A stretch of DNA of 64,000 bases from Rotaria sordida (taxonomy: Eukaryota > Rotifera > Eurotatoria > Philodinida > Philodinidae): NCBI GenBank assembly GCA_905250125.1, contig CAJNOL010000343.1, forward strand, positions 84,509 through 148,508, given 5' to 3'. The translations under genes and the position numbers were made by a program. The number at the start of each line of letters is the position of its first letter. The stretch's first letter is position 1. A model generated the notes under the pieces. It saw only the letters and a program-made list of their open reading frames with translations. It was not told the origin of the DNA and made no database searches. Of the stretch, positions 13,678-24,470 are shown piece by piece.

Positions 13678-14653
13678 TAGAGTATGAACCGCTAATCACG
13701 AAAAACTTCAAGGATATGATTTATTTTTCTAAAACACGTCTTTTTCAAAATATGGAAAATTTTCTGTTTCATTCCATTATTTCAGCTTTTAACCATATGT
13801 CTTTTAGATTCAGTATTAAAAACTGAATACAGACAAGTTGTTACATTAACTCTAATCTTGACAATCTTTCGATAGTGATGCTTTGGATCGCAGAGAATGC
13901 AATAGGTATAGACCGATTTTGTAAACTTATCTAGTTTTTCTACATAAGCGATGAGGTCAAATATTTTATCTCATTTTTTTCTTTCCGTTTCTTTGTTGAG
14001 AAAAATCAGTTTTTCTGAATCTGAGGCAAAATAGATAGAATTTTGTTCCTATTTTTCCATTTTCTTCATCAAAAATAAGCTTTTCCTAGGATAATGTTAA
14101 CATATTCGGAATTAGCGCAAAAAAATTGAATTGAGTAATGTATTTTTCCAAAATTTTCGTTACCTTCCATTTTTTTGATGAAAATTTCAGCCACGTCTTC
14201 ATCTAAAAACTGGAAAAAAGCTGAAGTTAACGGAAAACATTAAATTGAATATCAGTTGATTCAGTTTTTTGTGCTAATTCCGAATATGTTAACATTATCG
14301 TATGAAACCTTTTTTTTTGATGAACAAAATGGAAAAATAAGGGTATAATTCTATCTATTTTGCCTCAGATTCAGAAAAACTGATTTTTCTCAACAAAGAA
14401 ACGGAAAGAAAAAAATGAAATAAAATATTTGACTTCATCACTTATGTAGAAAAATCAGATAGGTTTACAAAATCGGTCTGTACCTATTGCATCCGCTACG
14501 ATTCGAAGCATCACTATCAAATTATTGTTGGAATTAGCGTTAATGTAACAACTTGTCTGTACTCAGTTTTTAATGATGAATCTGAAAAACATGTCTTTTT
14601 AGAAAAAAAAACAATATCGTTCAACTTTTTCATGATTAACGGTTCACGCTCTA
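13678..14653. mobile_element. Palindromic TA-flanked element, 976 bases
   Basis: TA at 13678-13679 is followed by GAGTATGAACCGCTAATCAC. The complement of the right end, inside TA at 14652-14653, reads GAGCGTGAACCGTTAATCAT. The arms remain complementary almost to the centre near 14165, including the shared stretch AATCAGTTTTTCTGAATCTG. Arms have diverged by scattered substitutions, so it is not recent. There is no coding capacity. It begins 95 bases after the GPCR stop codon. Confidence 0.8.
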
Positions 14654-15320
14654 ACAAACGACGTAACAATAAAGTGAAAAAAGAATTTCAATTGAATTTT
14701 GCATTGCCGACACCTTACAATGAGAAACGTTAAATTCTTATTGGAATGATCATACAGATTAGTCACAATACGTTTTATTTTTGTCTTATATTTTTGATTC
14801 TGATAAATTAATTTGTTTAACAGAAATATTCAATATTAAAAAAAAAACGATATTTTAATAAAAACTTTAGTACGGTTTTCAACAATATCGGAAAACAATT
14901 AAATATTACAGTTATTATAATTGTTTATATCTGTTAGATTTTTCAAAGATGAACATCAGATATTTCCATATAAAGTGCAAGAAAAAAAGAATCATCTATC
15001 CAATCTACTGACTGCTAAACTCCAAATCTTGAATTTTCTCATTCAACCTTTTCAAGCATATCTAAAATATCTCTTCGAGTGGTGATCCAAACCTAAATTT
15101 GATCTTTAACAAAACATATATGATAGAAGTTTACCTCAAGAAATAGAGTTTTGATGATGCTTTAAAAAAATAAAATATACTTCAATTAAAGAAATAAAAG
15201 TAATAATTATTGAAACAACACCGTTTGATTATTTTGATAAAAGTAAACAAACTTGCTTTCAACAATTTTCTATCAGAGAAAAATGGTATTGCTATCAAAT
15301 ATTTTCCAATCTGTGAAGAT

Positions 15321-15620
15321 TGGCCAGTTGAGCCTGTCGAGTTCAAAAATTTTGGACCCGAACCCGGTTGATTAAACTTTTTCGGATCCGGTCTCGAATT
15401 GTACTCTTGCTACTTAATGAAATTTTTTAAACTCGTATCTGATAACCCTCAGGAACACATCCTTAACAGTTTTGAAGCAATCTCGATCATGATCTTATAA
15501 TAATCAAATTATAATTGGCTTTTTTTTCAGAGTACCATTCATAAAGTCAGACCCGGACCCGATTAACAGAAAAGTTTTCAGACGTGGACCCGGACGAAAC
15601 CCGACGGGCTCTACTGACCA
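15321..15620. mobile_element. Small element with TGGYCAGTWGAGCC termini
   Basis: The left end reads TGGCCAGTTGAGCCTGTCG and the complement of the right end reads TGGTCAGTAGAGCCCGTCG. Subterminal GACCCGGACCCG-type repeats are frequent, as in GC-rich hAT-like MITEs of invertebrates. I could not find a convincing target-site duplication. A lone copy of the terminal motif occurs at 31801-31815. The class assignment is tentative. Confidence 0.5.
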
Positions 15621-16008
15621 GTCTGGTTACAACTCCGGTTGATCGAAGATGAGTACTGTTGTTTATCTATTTATATGAATTCTTTTTGCTAGAATTGGAA
15701 TTAAACTCAAGTTATGTATAATAATGTAAATTATATTTTCTTTGATGTGTATCCGACTAGCCAAAATAAAGCGTCTGAATATGCATGTTGTGTACACTGA
15801 ATGTGTCAATCTAATTTTTTTTTTTATACGAATCTTATTGTTAATAAAATCGAAAAAAAGAAGATTTATGCACAATTGAATTGTTCATCGTTTTCATTCG
15901 ATTTATTTCTCTTGTTGTTTTATTTAAAAAAGTTTTATAATATATGAAAAGACAATAAAAACATTCTCAAGAAAAAATAAAACTGATTATTTTATCTTAA
16001 ATGTATAG

Positions 16009-16014
16009 TTTATT
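16009..16014 (-). promoter_or_regulatory. AATAAA polyadenylation signal of glyoxalase I
   Basis: AATAAA on the minus strand lies 15-20 bases beyond the glyoxalase stop codon. Its position implies a very short 3' untranslated region. Confidence 0.5.
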
Positions 16015-16028
16015 ATTGAACTAAATGA

Positions 16029-16598
16029 TCATTTATTGGTATGTTCTTTATCTCCAGAACTTTTTTGTATAATTTCAATCCAATATCGATCTGGATCTAA
16101 GATAAAAGCAATATGTCTCATTTGACCATCTTCAGGTCGTTTTTTAAATTGTACACCTAATTTAGTAAAACGATCACAAGCTTGTTGAAGATCATCAACT
16201 AACATACAAATATGTCCAAAACCTTTATGTTCAGGTTCATTACCAGATTTATAACCTTCAAAACCACTTGAAGCTAATTCTGTACCCCAGTTATGACATA
16301 ATTCAAGAACACCTTGTTGTTGCCATAACCATTGCATTAATTTATCCTGATTATCTTTATTTGGTACTTCGGATTGAGGATAACATAAAAAATAATTTGT
16401 AAATTTACCAGCAGGCATTGACATAATACGAACAAGAGTCATTCCAAGAATACGTGTATAAAAATCAAGTGAAACACGAGGATCCTTTATACGAATCATT
16501 GTATGAGAAAAACCATATGATGATGTACTTGGATCTGATGGACCCGTTGGAAGACTATTTGGATCGGGTGGTTGATAATCATCAGGAAGATTCGACAT
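16029..16598 (-). CDS. GLO1: Lactoylglutathione lyase (glyoxalase I)
   Basis: Single-exon gene of 189 residues, the usual length of a monomer of animal glyoxalase I. It isomerises the hemithioacetal of methylglyoxal and glutathione to S-lactoylglutathione in the cytosol. One VOC-fold unit is complete: TMIRIKDPRVSLDFYTRILG (33-52), LELCHNWGTE (98-107), GFGHI (126-130) and DPDRYWIEI (168-176). The metal ligands inferred by alignment are His32, Glu99, His129 and Glu175. The first is His where human GLO1 has Gln; His at this site is familiar from bacterial glyoxalase I. The N-terminal 25 residues are Pro/Ser-rich. The start codon is the first ATG and is preceded by an A-rich leader. Confidence 0.95.
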   Translation of the reverse strand: MSNLPDDYQPPDPNSLPTGPSDPSTSSYGFSHTMIRIKDPRVSLDFYTRILGMTLVRIMSMPAGKFTNYFLCYPQSEVPNKDNQDKLMQWLWQQQGVLELCHNWGTELASSGFEGYKSGNEPEHKGFGHICMLVDDLQQACDRFTKLGVQFKKRPEDGQMRHIAFILDPDRYWIEIIQKSSGDKEHTNK

Positions 16599-19020
16599 GT
16601 TTTATTTTACAATAACAAATTATCTATAAAGTGACGATTTAACAAAACAAAAAACACAATTTATTATCAAAGTGAATTATGATTGGACGATAAAGATAAT
16701 CAATATCTTTTTTATTCAAATTAGATTTCTTCTGTTATTTTAACTAAATCAATAAGAAAGAATTTTTTTTAGATAAACTTTGTTTTTTTAAATCGATTTG
16801 TCTGCATAAAATGTTACTTGTAAGGAAAGAGATGTCTCTATAAGACAACATCTACACTTTACCATTGAAAAAATCTCTTTCATATTAAACTGAAAAATGA
16901 TCAAAGAAATCTTTTTATTAAATAGAAATTTGAATAAAACATTTTTTGTCATTTTAGAATGATCATTCATTAAATATTTTCCAATGTGGGCTCGCATAAT
17001 TTATTCGATGTGGTCATCACTCGTCTTGTTCATCTTGCTTTTTATAGATATTGAGCGGACCACTGAAATAATCTATTCTGTGTAACCTACGAAAATCATC
17101 TTTTCTCGTTATCATTCATATATTTCTATTCAAAACCTAATATTTATGTCGATATTATTATATTTGATCTCTATGAAAAAAAACAAGAACTTTTTTTGAA
17201 CAATAACACAGTGTTTACCGATCTCTAACAATTTCTAAAGAATGATGAAATATCATAAGAAGGACTTTGACAGAATAAAGAAAATCATTTGAAAGTTATT
17301 AATTATATACAATTAGAATAATAACAAACACATTGGTGGCAAGAAAAGAAATCAAAGCTCTCCAAAAAAACAAAAGAATTGCTTTAATAAAACCGTCTTG
17401 AAAATTTTTCAAAATAAATTTTACTTGAGTATTATCTAACTTAATCAAATACGTTCTTCGAATTCAAGAAACTTATTCATATAAAAGATGTTCAATGAGT
17501 CTTTCTACTGCATATGTTCGAAGTATTTATCATAAATAAAAAGAGATATTCAACTCAGTTCCGCACCATCATTAGATCTAAGCAGACTTTAACAAGCATA
17601 CGATGGGTGCGACGAGCGATCGAAAATTTGAAATATATATTCTTTGTTCGTTCTGTTTCGATTTGGAGTCTCTCGGCAGCCATTGGACTCCAACCACTCG
17701 AAAAATATATCCTATTGAATATTCATTTTTGATTCTTCAAGCACTTTTAGATCCATCGATATTCATCGAAGTTTCGGGTACTCCAGAAAAGAAACATATC
17801 AAAAGCGTAATATTGAGTGCTCCAGTAGAAGCAAGTCTAGCAGAATAATAGTGTCGCGTGGTGATGTTAATTTTGATTTCGTGAAGCTTCTTCAAAAAAT
17901 GATTTACAAATGTTTCTTTTGTTCAGTTAACTTAGTAGAATAATTTATCTTCGACATATATTTTCCTTTATTTCATAATTTTCTAAAAAATATTTAGCAT
18001 TAACTAATGAAAAATAACGAGTAAGACTGAAATTCATAAGCGTTTTTGACGAAAATCACAGCCATAACGAATTTTACATTTTGAATGTTTGAAAAATTTT
18101 TTTAATATTGATTTTATGCTGTATCACACAAATAAGCTCCTTATATCGCATCTGAAATTCCAAAAGAGTCTTTTCTGTAGTTAAAAACACGAACAAAGGT
18201 GTTTCTAGTCGATTAAAAACGTTTTTTTTAATTTTGAAAAACTATTAGCAAATGTTAGAATAATAATCTTGAAAGTACTATCCTTCGAAGAATTGAAAAG
18301 ATAACTTTCATAGAAGAACAACAGTTCATATTTAGTTTAGATTTTGGACGAATGTTAATTGTAAGTAGCCATGTTTGAATCTCCTCCTCCACGTTTATTC
18401 AATAGATTTCGACGACTCGAGAATGAGATATCTATAGGAAAGAATCATTTTTATTTTTATCAAATTTTGATCACCTCGGTAAAAATCATTCGGTTGGACG
18501 AAAATTCCGTGTTTGACTGACCTATCGGAAAGCGAAAATCGTAAGGATTCGTTTGCAATGTCGATACCCACGGCAACCTTAAATCGACGCGTCGAAATGT
18601 CTATCGGATGGTCGGTTGAGTGAGATTTATAATGATTTCAAATGACTTTACATAGTTAATAGTCGTACATGCTCTGTTACGTAGCTCGCGGATTAGCATT
18701 CATATCGATTTCTTTCAGGCAGTCGATGAATTTATTACTGTCTGTCTCTATGTCAACCGTATCACTGAAAGCACGATTCATGTTCTAGGTTTTGATGTAG
18801 AAACAATAAGTACAGTCGATAAGTTCTCGTTGCTGATTCTTCAATAAGCGAATATCAATTGTTTGTTGGTATGTGTCATCGTACTTACGTTATAGTGCAT
18901 AATTTGCTTGCTGACTGGTGCGTTGTTAGTAAAGGTTAGAATGAAATGCTTAGAAATTGTTCTCGGAAAGTATTTCAGAGCGACTTTCTAATCAACGTTA
19001 CAGAAGAAATTCGAAGGATA
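16599..19020. other. Gene-poor stretch with a GC-richer relic island
   Basis: 16.6-17.5 kb is ordinary AT-rich spacer. At 17575-17848 and 18360-19010 composition becomes less AT-rich, with CG dinucleotides such as CGACGCGTCGAAAT. This is unlike the surroundings and suggests old mobile DNA or a foreign segment. Frames are short and interrupted; I cannot assign a product. Confidence 0.4.
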
Positions 19021-19258
19021 TAATGAGTTGGCACATAAGTTCTGAGCGTTTTTTTTTGTGCTGTAGGCAAGTTTGAGACTTTATATCTCGTTATTGGAAA
19101 GTAATAGAGGTCTGAAATTTTTAATGTAGATAGAAGTCATAGAGATCTATCTACACTAAAAATTTCAGATCTCTATCACTTTCCAATAACGAGATATAAA
19201 GTCTCAAACTTGCCTACAGCACAAAAAACCCGCTCAGAACTTACGTGCCAACCCAATA
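19021..19258. mobile_element. Mariner-like palindromic MITE, 238 bases
   Basis: Almost the whole element is a hairpin. TA at 19021-19022 is followed by ATGAGTTGGCACATAAGTTC. The complement of the right end, inside TA at 19257-19258, reads TTGGGTTGGCACGTAAGTTC. The arms share AGGCAAGTTTGAGACTTTAT. GTTGGCAC..AAGTTC termini resemble those of mariner-family transposons. High arm identity suggests a fairly recent insertion. Confidence 0.85.
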
Positions 19259-19264
19259 GATAAG

Positions 19265-19466
19265 CGAAAAAACTCGCCTCGAAATCTGATTGGCTGAGAG
19301 AACTGATCAATCAGATTTCAAGGCTATTTATCTCCTTCATGGTGGAAGATGCACCAGGGGTTGTCAGAGCAAATCAGTAGCCCTTGAAGTTCTCTTTCAG
19401 TTGCCATGAATCACACCTATGCCTTATAGCATAAATAAACGAAAAAACTCGCCTCGAAATCTGATT
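19265..19466. repeat. 27-base direct repeat bounding a 148-base spacer
   Basis: The 27 bases beginning CGAAAAAACTCGCCTCGAAA at 19265-19291 recur exactly at 19440-19466. The second copy ends where similarity to acyl-CoA synthetase begins (19467). The first copy forms a small hairpin with GATTTCAAGGC near 19325. The repeat probably marks the breakpoint that truncated the synthetase copy. Confidence 0.75.
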
Positions 19467-19969
19467 CTGAAACACGTCCTGAATGGTTATTAACTGCATT
19501 TGCTGCTTTTCGTCATGGAATAACTCTTGTAACACTTTATTTAACACTCGGTGAAAAAGCTGTTAAACATGGAACTAATGAATCACAACTCGAACTGATT
19601 GTTACTTCGCAAGAGCTTACTTTTAAACTTGAAGTAAAACATTCCTTTTTTTTCTTATATCATTTCGCTTTAATTTTCTCTAGAAAACATTAGAACAAAC
19701 AAAAAATGTTCGACGTGCAATTTATTTACCTACACTTGCTAAAGCACAAGCAACAAAAGTACCACACGATAAAGAAAATGTTCAGTTTATTCCACTAGAA
19801 AACTTTGAACAAACAGGGAAAAATGCTCAAATTGGTAAAGTTTGTTTTTTTTGATTATTTTATCTTTTAAGTTTATTTTTTTTAGATGAAACAATTTTAA
19901 ATAAAAGACCACAGAAAACAGATATTGCTGTTATTATGTATACTAGTGGAAGTACTGGAACACCAAAAG
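19466..19969 (+). pseudogene. Truncated long-chain acyl-CoA synthetase fragment
   Basis: Three exon-like pieces, 19466-19633, 19684-19834 and 19886-19969, join in frame across introns of 50 and 51 bases with GT-AG ends. They encode about 134 residues of the middle of an ACSL3/4-type enzyme: ETRPEWLLTAF, then LVTLYLTLGEKAVKH, then the AMP-binding P-loop IMYTSGSTGTPKG at the 3' edge. No upstream start and no downstream catalytic half were found in the following 2.6 kb. The frame is still open, so truncation is recent or the rest lies elsewhere. It lacks an initiation region and is very unlikely to make active enzyme. Confidence 0.85.
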
Positions 19970-20545
19970 GTTAGGACAAGTTTTTTCAATCAAGTTTACA
20001 TATCGAAGATGTTTTTTTTTGGAAGAGGAAATTCTTGTAAATAGGTATATTGCATGAGTTTGATTGCTTGTTACTAGAATCAACAAGTCAATTTTGATTA
20101 ATTCTTTAGATAATATTTCTATACGAGATTAATAACATTTAAAGCATTTTTAGAAAGCTAATTATTTACTGATCATGCTAAATCCGTTCTTTCTATAGAA
20201 ATACTTTGTTTATAATCTCTCGAATACTGATCATCTTCTTGAAGAAAGAAAAATTGTCAAAACCTTGTAATACTGGATCGTGAGAATTGACATATTCTTG
20301 TTTAAAGGGTGTGGATATATCGAAAATGATAATGAGGCTTTTTAGTTTTGTACTATGATAGAATAGCCGAGCGTTGCATTTGTGAGCATTGAATTTGTCT
20401 TCCGATTTATACAAAAAGCACAAAAGTCAGGTCATTTGCATTTTTTTTAAAAACTGACCAAAACTGCGGTGATAACAGGAACAATGACGGTGAGACTTGC
20501 AAAAACTTAGCTTGAAGTGTGATTTTGATCGATTTTTTAAAAAAC

Positions 20546-21175
20546 TAGTCATCCTATCAGAAAAAGTTATTATATCAGTCAATATACATTGAAATAAGTG
20601 AGATTTTCCTGATGCGTAGTGGCACTCACATGGTAAATAACGTGTAAGTTTGAGCCCAAGTAACTTTGGAAAGACGAGTTATCGCAATAATTATTCAGTA
20701 ACAGTGCACACTGTCATCTATTATTTTTCTCTATCTTACACATATGGTATAAGTTCAACTAATTCATCTGCACGGATCAGTTCATTTGTTGCTGTTCACT
20801 GGTTTCATGACTCTTACACGAAAGGGACCTAAGTATATTTAACTTTCAATATAAGTATTGCTACAGACATCCTAATAAAAGAAAAAGTATGTAAACTGTC
20901 GTAGCAATCTACCATTATCAAGTATCTGAAATAGTATTACAGCATTGATGCTTACTGCTCTAAAAGTTTCAACTCTATATCTTGAAATTTTAATTAGCCT
21001 AATTAATGATATCGAAAAATAAAATTAGCATTTGCCATAACTTGTCTTTCCAAAGTCATTTGGGGGTTAAACTTACACATTATCTACCACGTGAATGCCA
21101 CTATGGATGAGGAAAATCTTAGTTCATTTCATTTTATATAGACTGAGATAAAGACTTTTTCTGATAGGATACCTA
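20546..21175. mobile_element. Palindromic TA-flanked element, 630 bases
   Basis: TA at 20546-20547 is followed by GTCATCCTATCAGAAAAAGT; the complement of the right end, inside TA at 21174-21175, reads GGTATCCTATCAGAAAAAGT. The arms also share AGATTTTCCT, GTAAGTTT and ACTTTGGAAAGAC. Divergence between arms is considerable, so this is an older copy. There is no coding capacity. Confidence 0.75.
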
Positions 21176-22534
21176 TTATGGCTGTAACAGTAAAAACGTT
21201 CAATCTTCTCAGAAATCAGCCAGGGACATGAACTTTTTTTATGGTAGACATAATTTATCAAGATCTACAAGATGCGTAAAGTTCCGACTTAAAAGCGAAT
21301 GGGTACCTGGGAATGTTCTCTTGTGAGATGGGAGAATAACTTGATATCGCAAACATTAAGTGTAATTATTGAAAATGTTTTGAAGTTCAGACTAAATGCG
21401 ATCAGAAATTAATATTCATTTATTTCTTGACTTGAATTAAATTGAAAAGATGAAGACTAATCTTAAAATGAACGTCATTCTTATTGTATTTCTTCAAAGA
21501 ATTGTGAAAGAAGTATGTTTCATTGTCAATGTAACTTTCCAGTATCATAAAGTGTTGTATGGACTCGTTTTACTAGTTTTTTGGGATAGTTTCATATAAA
21601 TATCCCTCATAACTGAGAATTTTTCTTTCATTCTTATTGGCTCATTTTATTGCTTTTAGTTTCCAGAAGCAATGCTGCCATTTGATTAAAATCGAAAAAG
21701 TCTTGATGAACTGATAGAGAGACTTTCTTTGTTAGTTGAAACCAACAAATGATCTTTTCCTATTAAATATTTCCACTTTGTTACTTTATTGTTATCGAGT
21801 TGTAAAATAAAATATTATACATAAACATATGTCATTTAATTATGACAGTGATATACAGTATCACATCACAACTAATTCAAGATTTTTTTTTTCTTTAAAA
21901 TTGTTTTTGGAAAGATTTTTTGCATTATGCTACGAAATGACGTCGTCAGATTTATAATTCTTACATGAATTGATGTTCTGCAACTGCATCTATTGTATAG
22001 AAAAAACTAGATCTAAATATGTTTTTTCATTTATGGATTGTCACAAATGAAGAACATATTTTTGTTTCAAGTCCTTACTATAAGATATTGACTATTCAAA
22101 AAATATTTATCATGTCAATTTTGAAATAATGTTTGATTTATGAAAGATATTATGTAAAATACAAATTTAATTTGAATTGAAACATGAAATTAAAGAGAGT
22201 TAACTTAAAACCATTTCTTTATCTATATTTCATCTATCTTTTCTATTGATGACTTAACTGTTCATCATATCGTTCGAAAAGGATAAATCGAAATATGAAA
22301 TACAATTCTAAAATCTCCAGGTTAAAATAATCGTCGTTAGTACCGATTATTATCTTATCCAGGTTGTCGAAGCTAAAGAAAAATATTCATCAAAATATAG
22401 AAAGCAAAAAGAAAGTCTTTTGTTTTTTTATATTTTAATCTTTTTCCTGTCCGCGCATGTACATTCGTTCTTCTGTCGCTCTTCCTTCCAGGGATACACA
22501 TTTGTTGTATTTACCCTCTCTTTCTTCTCTTCTA

Positions 22535-22571
<37 letters not shown>

Positions 22572-22609
22572 TTGTTTTTCTTTTTAAATAGTTATTCAGT
22601 CTGCTGCAA
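21176..22609. other. AT-rich spacer with CT/TA microsatellite near 3' end
   Basis: No gene recognised. A (CT)n run passes into (TA)n at about 22535-22571, just before TTTTTAAATAG, a good splice acceptor 18 bases upstream of the next start codon. That acceptor could serve a 5'-UTR intron or spliced-leader addition, which is known in bdelloids. Confidence 0.5.
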
Positions 22610-23180
22610 ATGGATAAAGGTGCATTTATCGACGAGTTACGTGCTGCATTAACAGATGTACGAAATATTCTCATAAAAAACATTTAAAATCATTCTATAT
22701 TTTAGTCAAATAAACTGATAAACATGCACCGAGGAGCATTAATGCGAGTGAGAACGTATGCTGATATGATCGAAGAATTAACTAATATTAGTAGTCAAGA
22801 TGTTATCAAAGATGTACAAAACAAATATAAACAAAATCAAACTGAAGCTTTTATAATAAAGGTAATATTGAATTATAAAAATAATTTAATGGTAAATGAT
22901 GAAACATTAACGATTGGAAAATATGATCAATTAATTGGTTATGGAAATATTGCTGCATCACAGTCGAATAGTTTCAGTAGTGATGCAACAAATCCTAATG
23001 AAATAACAGATAAATCAAATGAATTTACTCAAGAAGTAAAATCCACAACTAGTGCAGATAATATCAAATCTGGTGCGAATAAGGATGATACTAAAGATAA
23101 AAATTTCCATGTAAGTTTAACAATTTTTTTTACTTTATATTTTTCTTTATCTTTTCTTTTACTTTTTTTTTCTTTAGTGA
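22610..23180 (+). CDS. Small unknown protein with helical N-terminus
   Basis: Not recognised. Exons 22610-22657 and 22706-23110 join in frame across a 48-base intron. A third exon begins at 23178 after TTTTCTTTAG and supplies the stop TGA at once. The product is 151 residues: an amphipathic, charged first half (KLINMHRGALMRVRTYADMI region, about residues 19-38) and a Ser/Thr/Asn/Asp-rich second half that is probably disordered. There is no signal peptide or membrane segment in this model. If the last intron is retained, a hydrophobic tail would be added instead; the clean GTAAGT donor makes splicing more likely. A TTTTTAAATAG acceptor 18 bases before ATG supports the start. Confidence 0.6.
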
Positions 23181-23793
23181 ACAAGTACAAATGTCATCGT
23201 CATCATCATATCCTATTTTATTTATTCTTGTTCCTGTAGTTTAGAATTTTTTATTTTATTTTATCAACACATTTCATATATGCCAGTCAAGCGATAAAAA
23301 TAAACATATCCATTAACCATAAGTTTTTAATCATTTTTTTCTTTTGTTCGTATATATGACTTTTTTTTCTTGTATTTCTTGTTTTTTTTTGACATGAATA
23401 AAAAGAAGAAAAAGAAAATTTTCCATTTCTCATTTCTATTTTCTAGTCATCATCGACGGGTAAACCTTCCTCCTCGTTTTTGTTTATTGAAATTATTTCA
23501 ATATTTCTTAGAAAAACCTATATTGAAAGAATTGAAAAAAAAGGAAAGACATAGATACGAATAGCTCGACAACCCAATGATACAAATGTTTCATTATCAA
23601 TTGAATCTTGATTAAAATCAAATGATGAAAATCTTCCACCGAATATAATCTTTATTCTTTATGTTAGTTTCTAAACAAAATTCATTTCCACTTCGATCAA
23701 TGGACTTTAATGGAAAGTGAATCCTGACTACAGACCCCATTGAAATAGTCATGTCCTTTTTCAATGACTGGTATTAAAGTTAGCAGTTCCAGT

Positions 23794-23985
23794 ATATCTG
23801 AAAATAATAAGTGATTATACTCAATATTCTATAAGGAGANNNNNNNNNNNNNNNNNNNNNNNNNNNNNNNNNNNNNNNNNNNNNNNNNNNNNNNNNNNNN
23901 NNNNNNNNNNNNNNNNNNNNNNNNNNNNNNNNNNNNNNNTATATCTGAAAATAATAAGTGATTATACTCAATATTCTATAAGGAG
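23794..23985. other. 100-N assembly gap with identical flanks
   Basis: Bases 23840-23939 are N. The 46 bases ending at 23839 (TATATCTGAAAATAATAAGT...AAGGAGA) are repeated exactly immediately after the gap (23940-23985). Exactly 100 N is a conventional unknown-size gap. The repeated flank implies either an unmerged overlap between contigs or a collapsed tandem repeat. Confidence 0.95.
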
Positions 23986-24470
23986 ATATTTTCAGTTGCA
24001 ATAAACAATTTTTATCTTAAAAGAACGTATAAATATCGACAAAAATAATTCGAAAGTTGCATCTTTTTAAATCATACGATTATTTTAAAAATTTATTAAC
24101 TATTGAAACCGAAATCTAGTAGTATTCAATGAACCGAGTATTTATCTAATTTCTTCGAATTGTTTTAAGTAACATCGCTTCTTTTTCTCATACAACTATC
24201 ATGACAAAGTCTTTTCCTTAAATTGCCATTATGAACGAAGATCGTAGCGAAAACTAGCAGAAATAAATTGTAAAGAAAATCTATATCAAAGTTTGTCTTA
24301 TACATAATAGCTTTCATTGCTACCATATCGTAATATGAAACAGATAGAAATTTTTATACCGTAAGAAAAGCCTTAAAGACTTTGGTAAGTATGCTGCTCT
24401 TTGTTAGAACAGTTTAGATTAAAAAAATATTTCATTTTTTTTTAAAACTATTTTCTTTTATTGACACAAC

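Noticed and set aside
23780-24001. Open frame spanning the N gap
   Set aside because: It reads through unknown bases, and both ends are the same duplicated flank.
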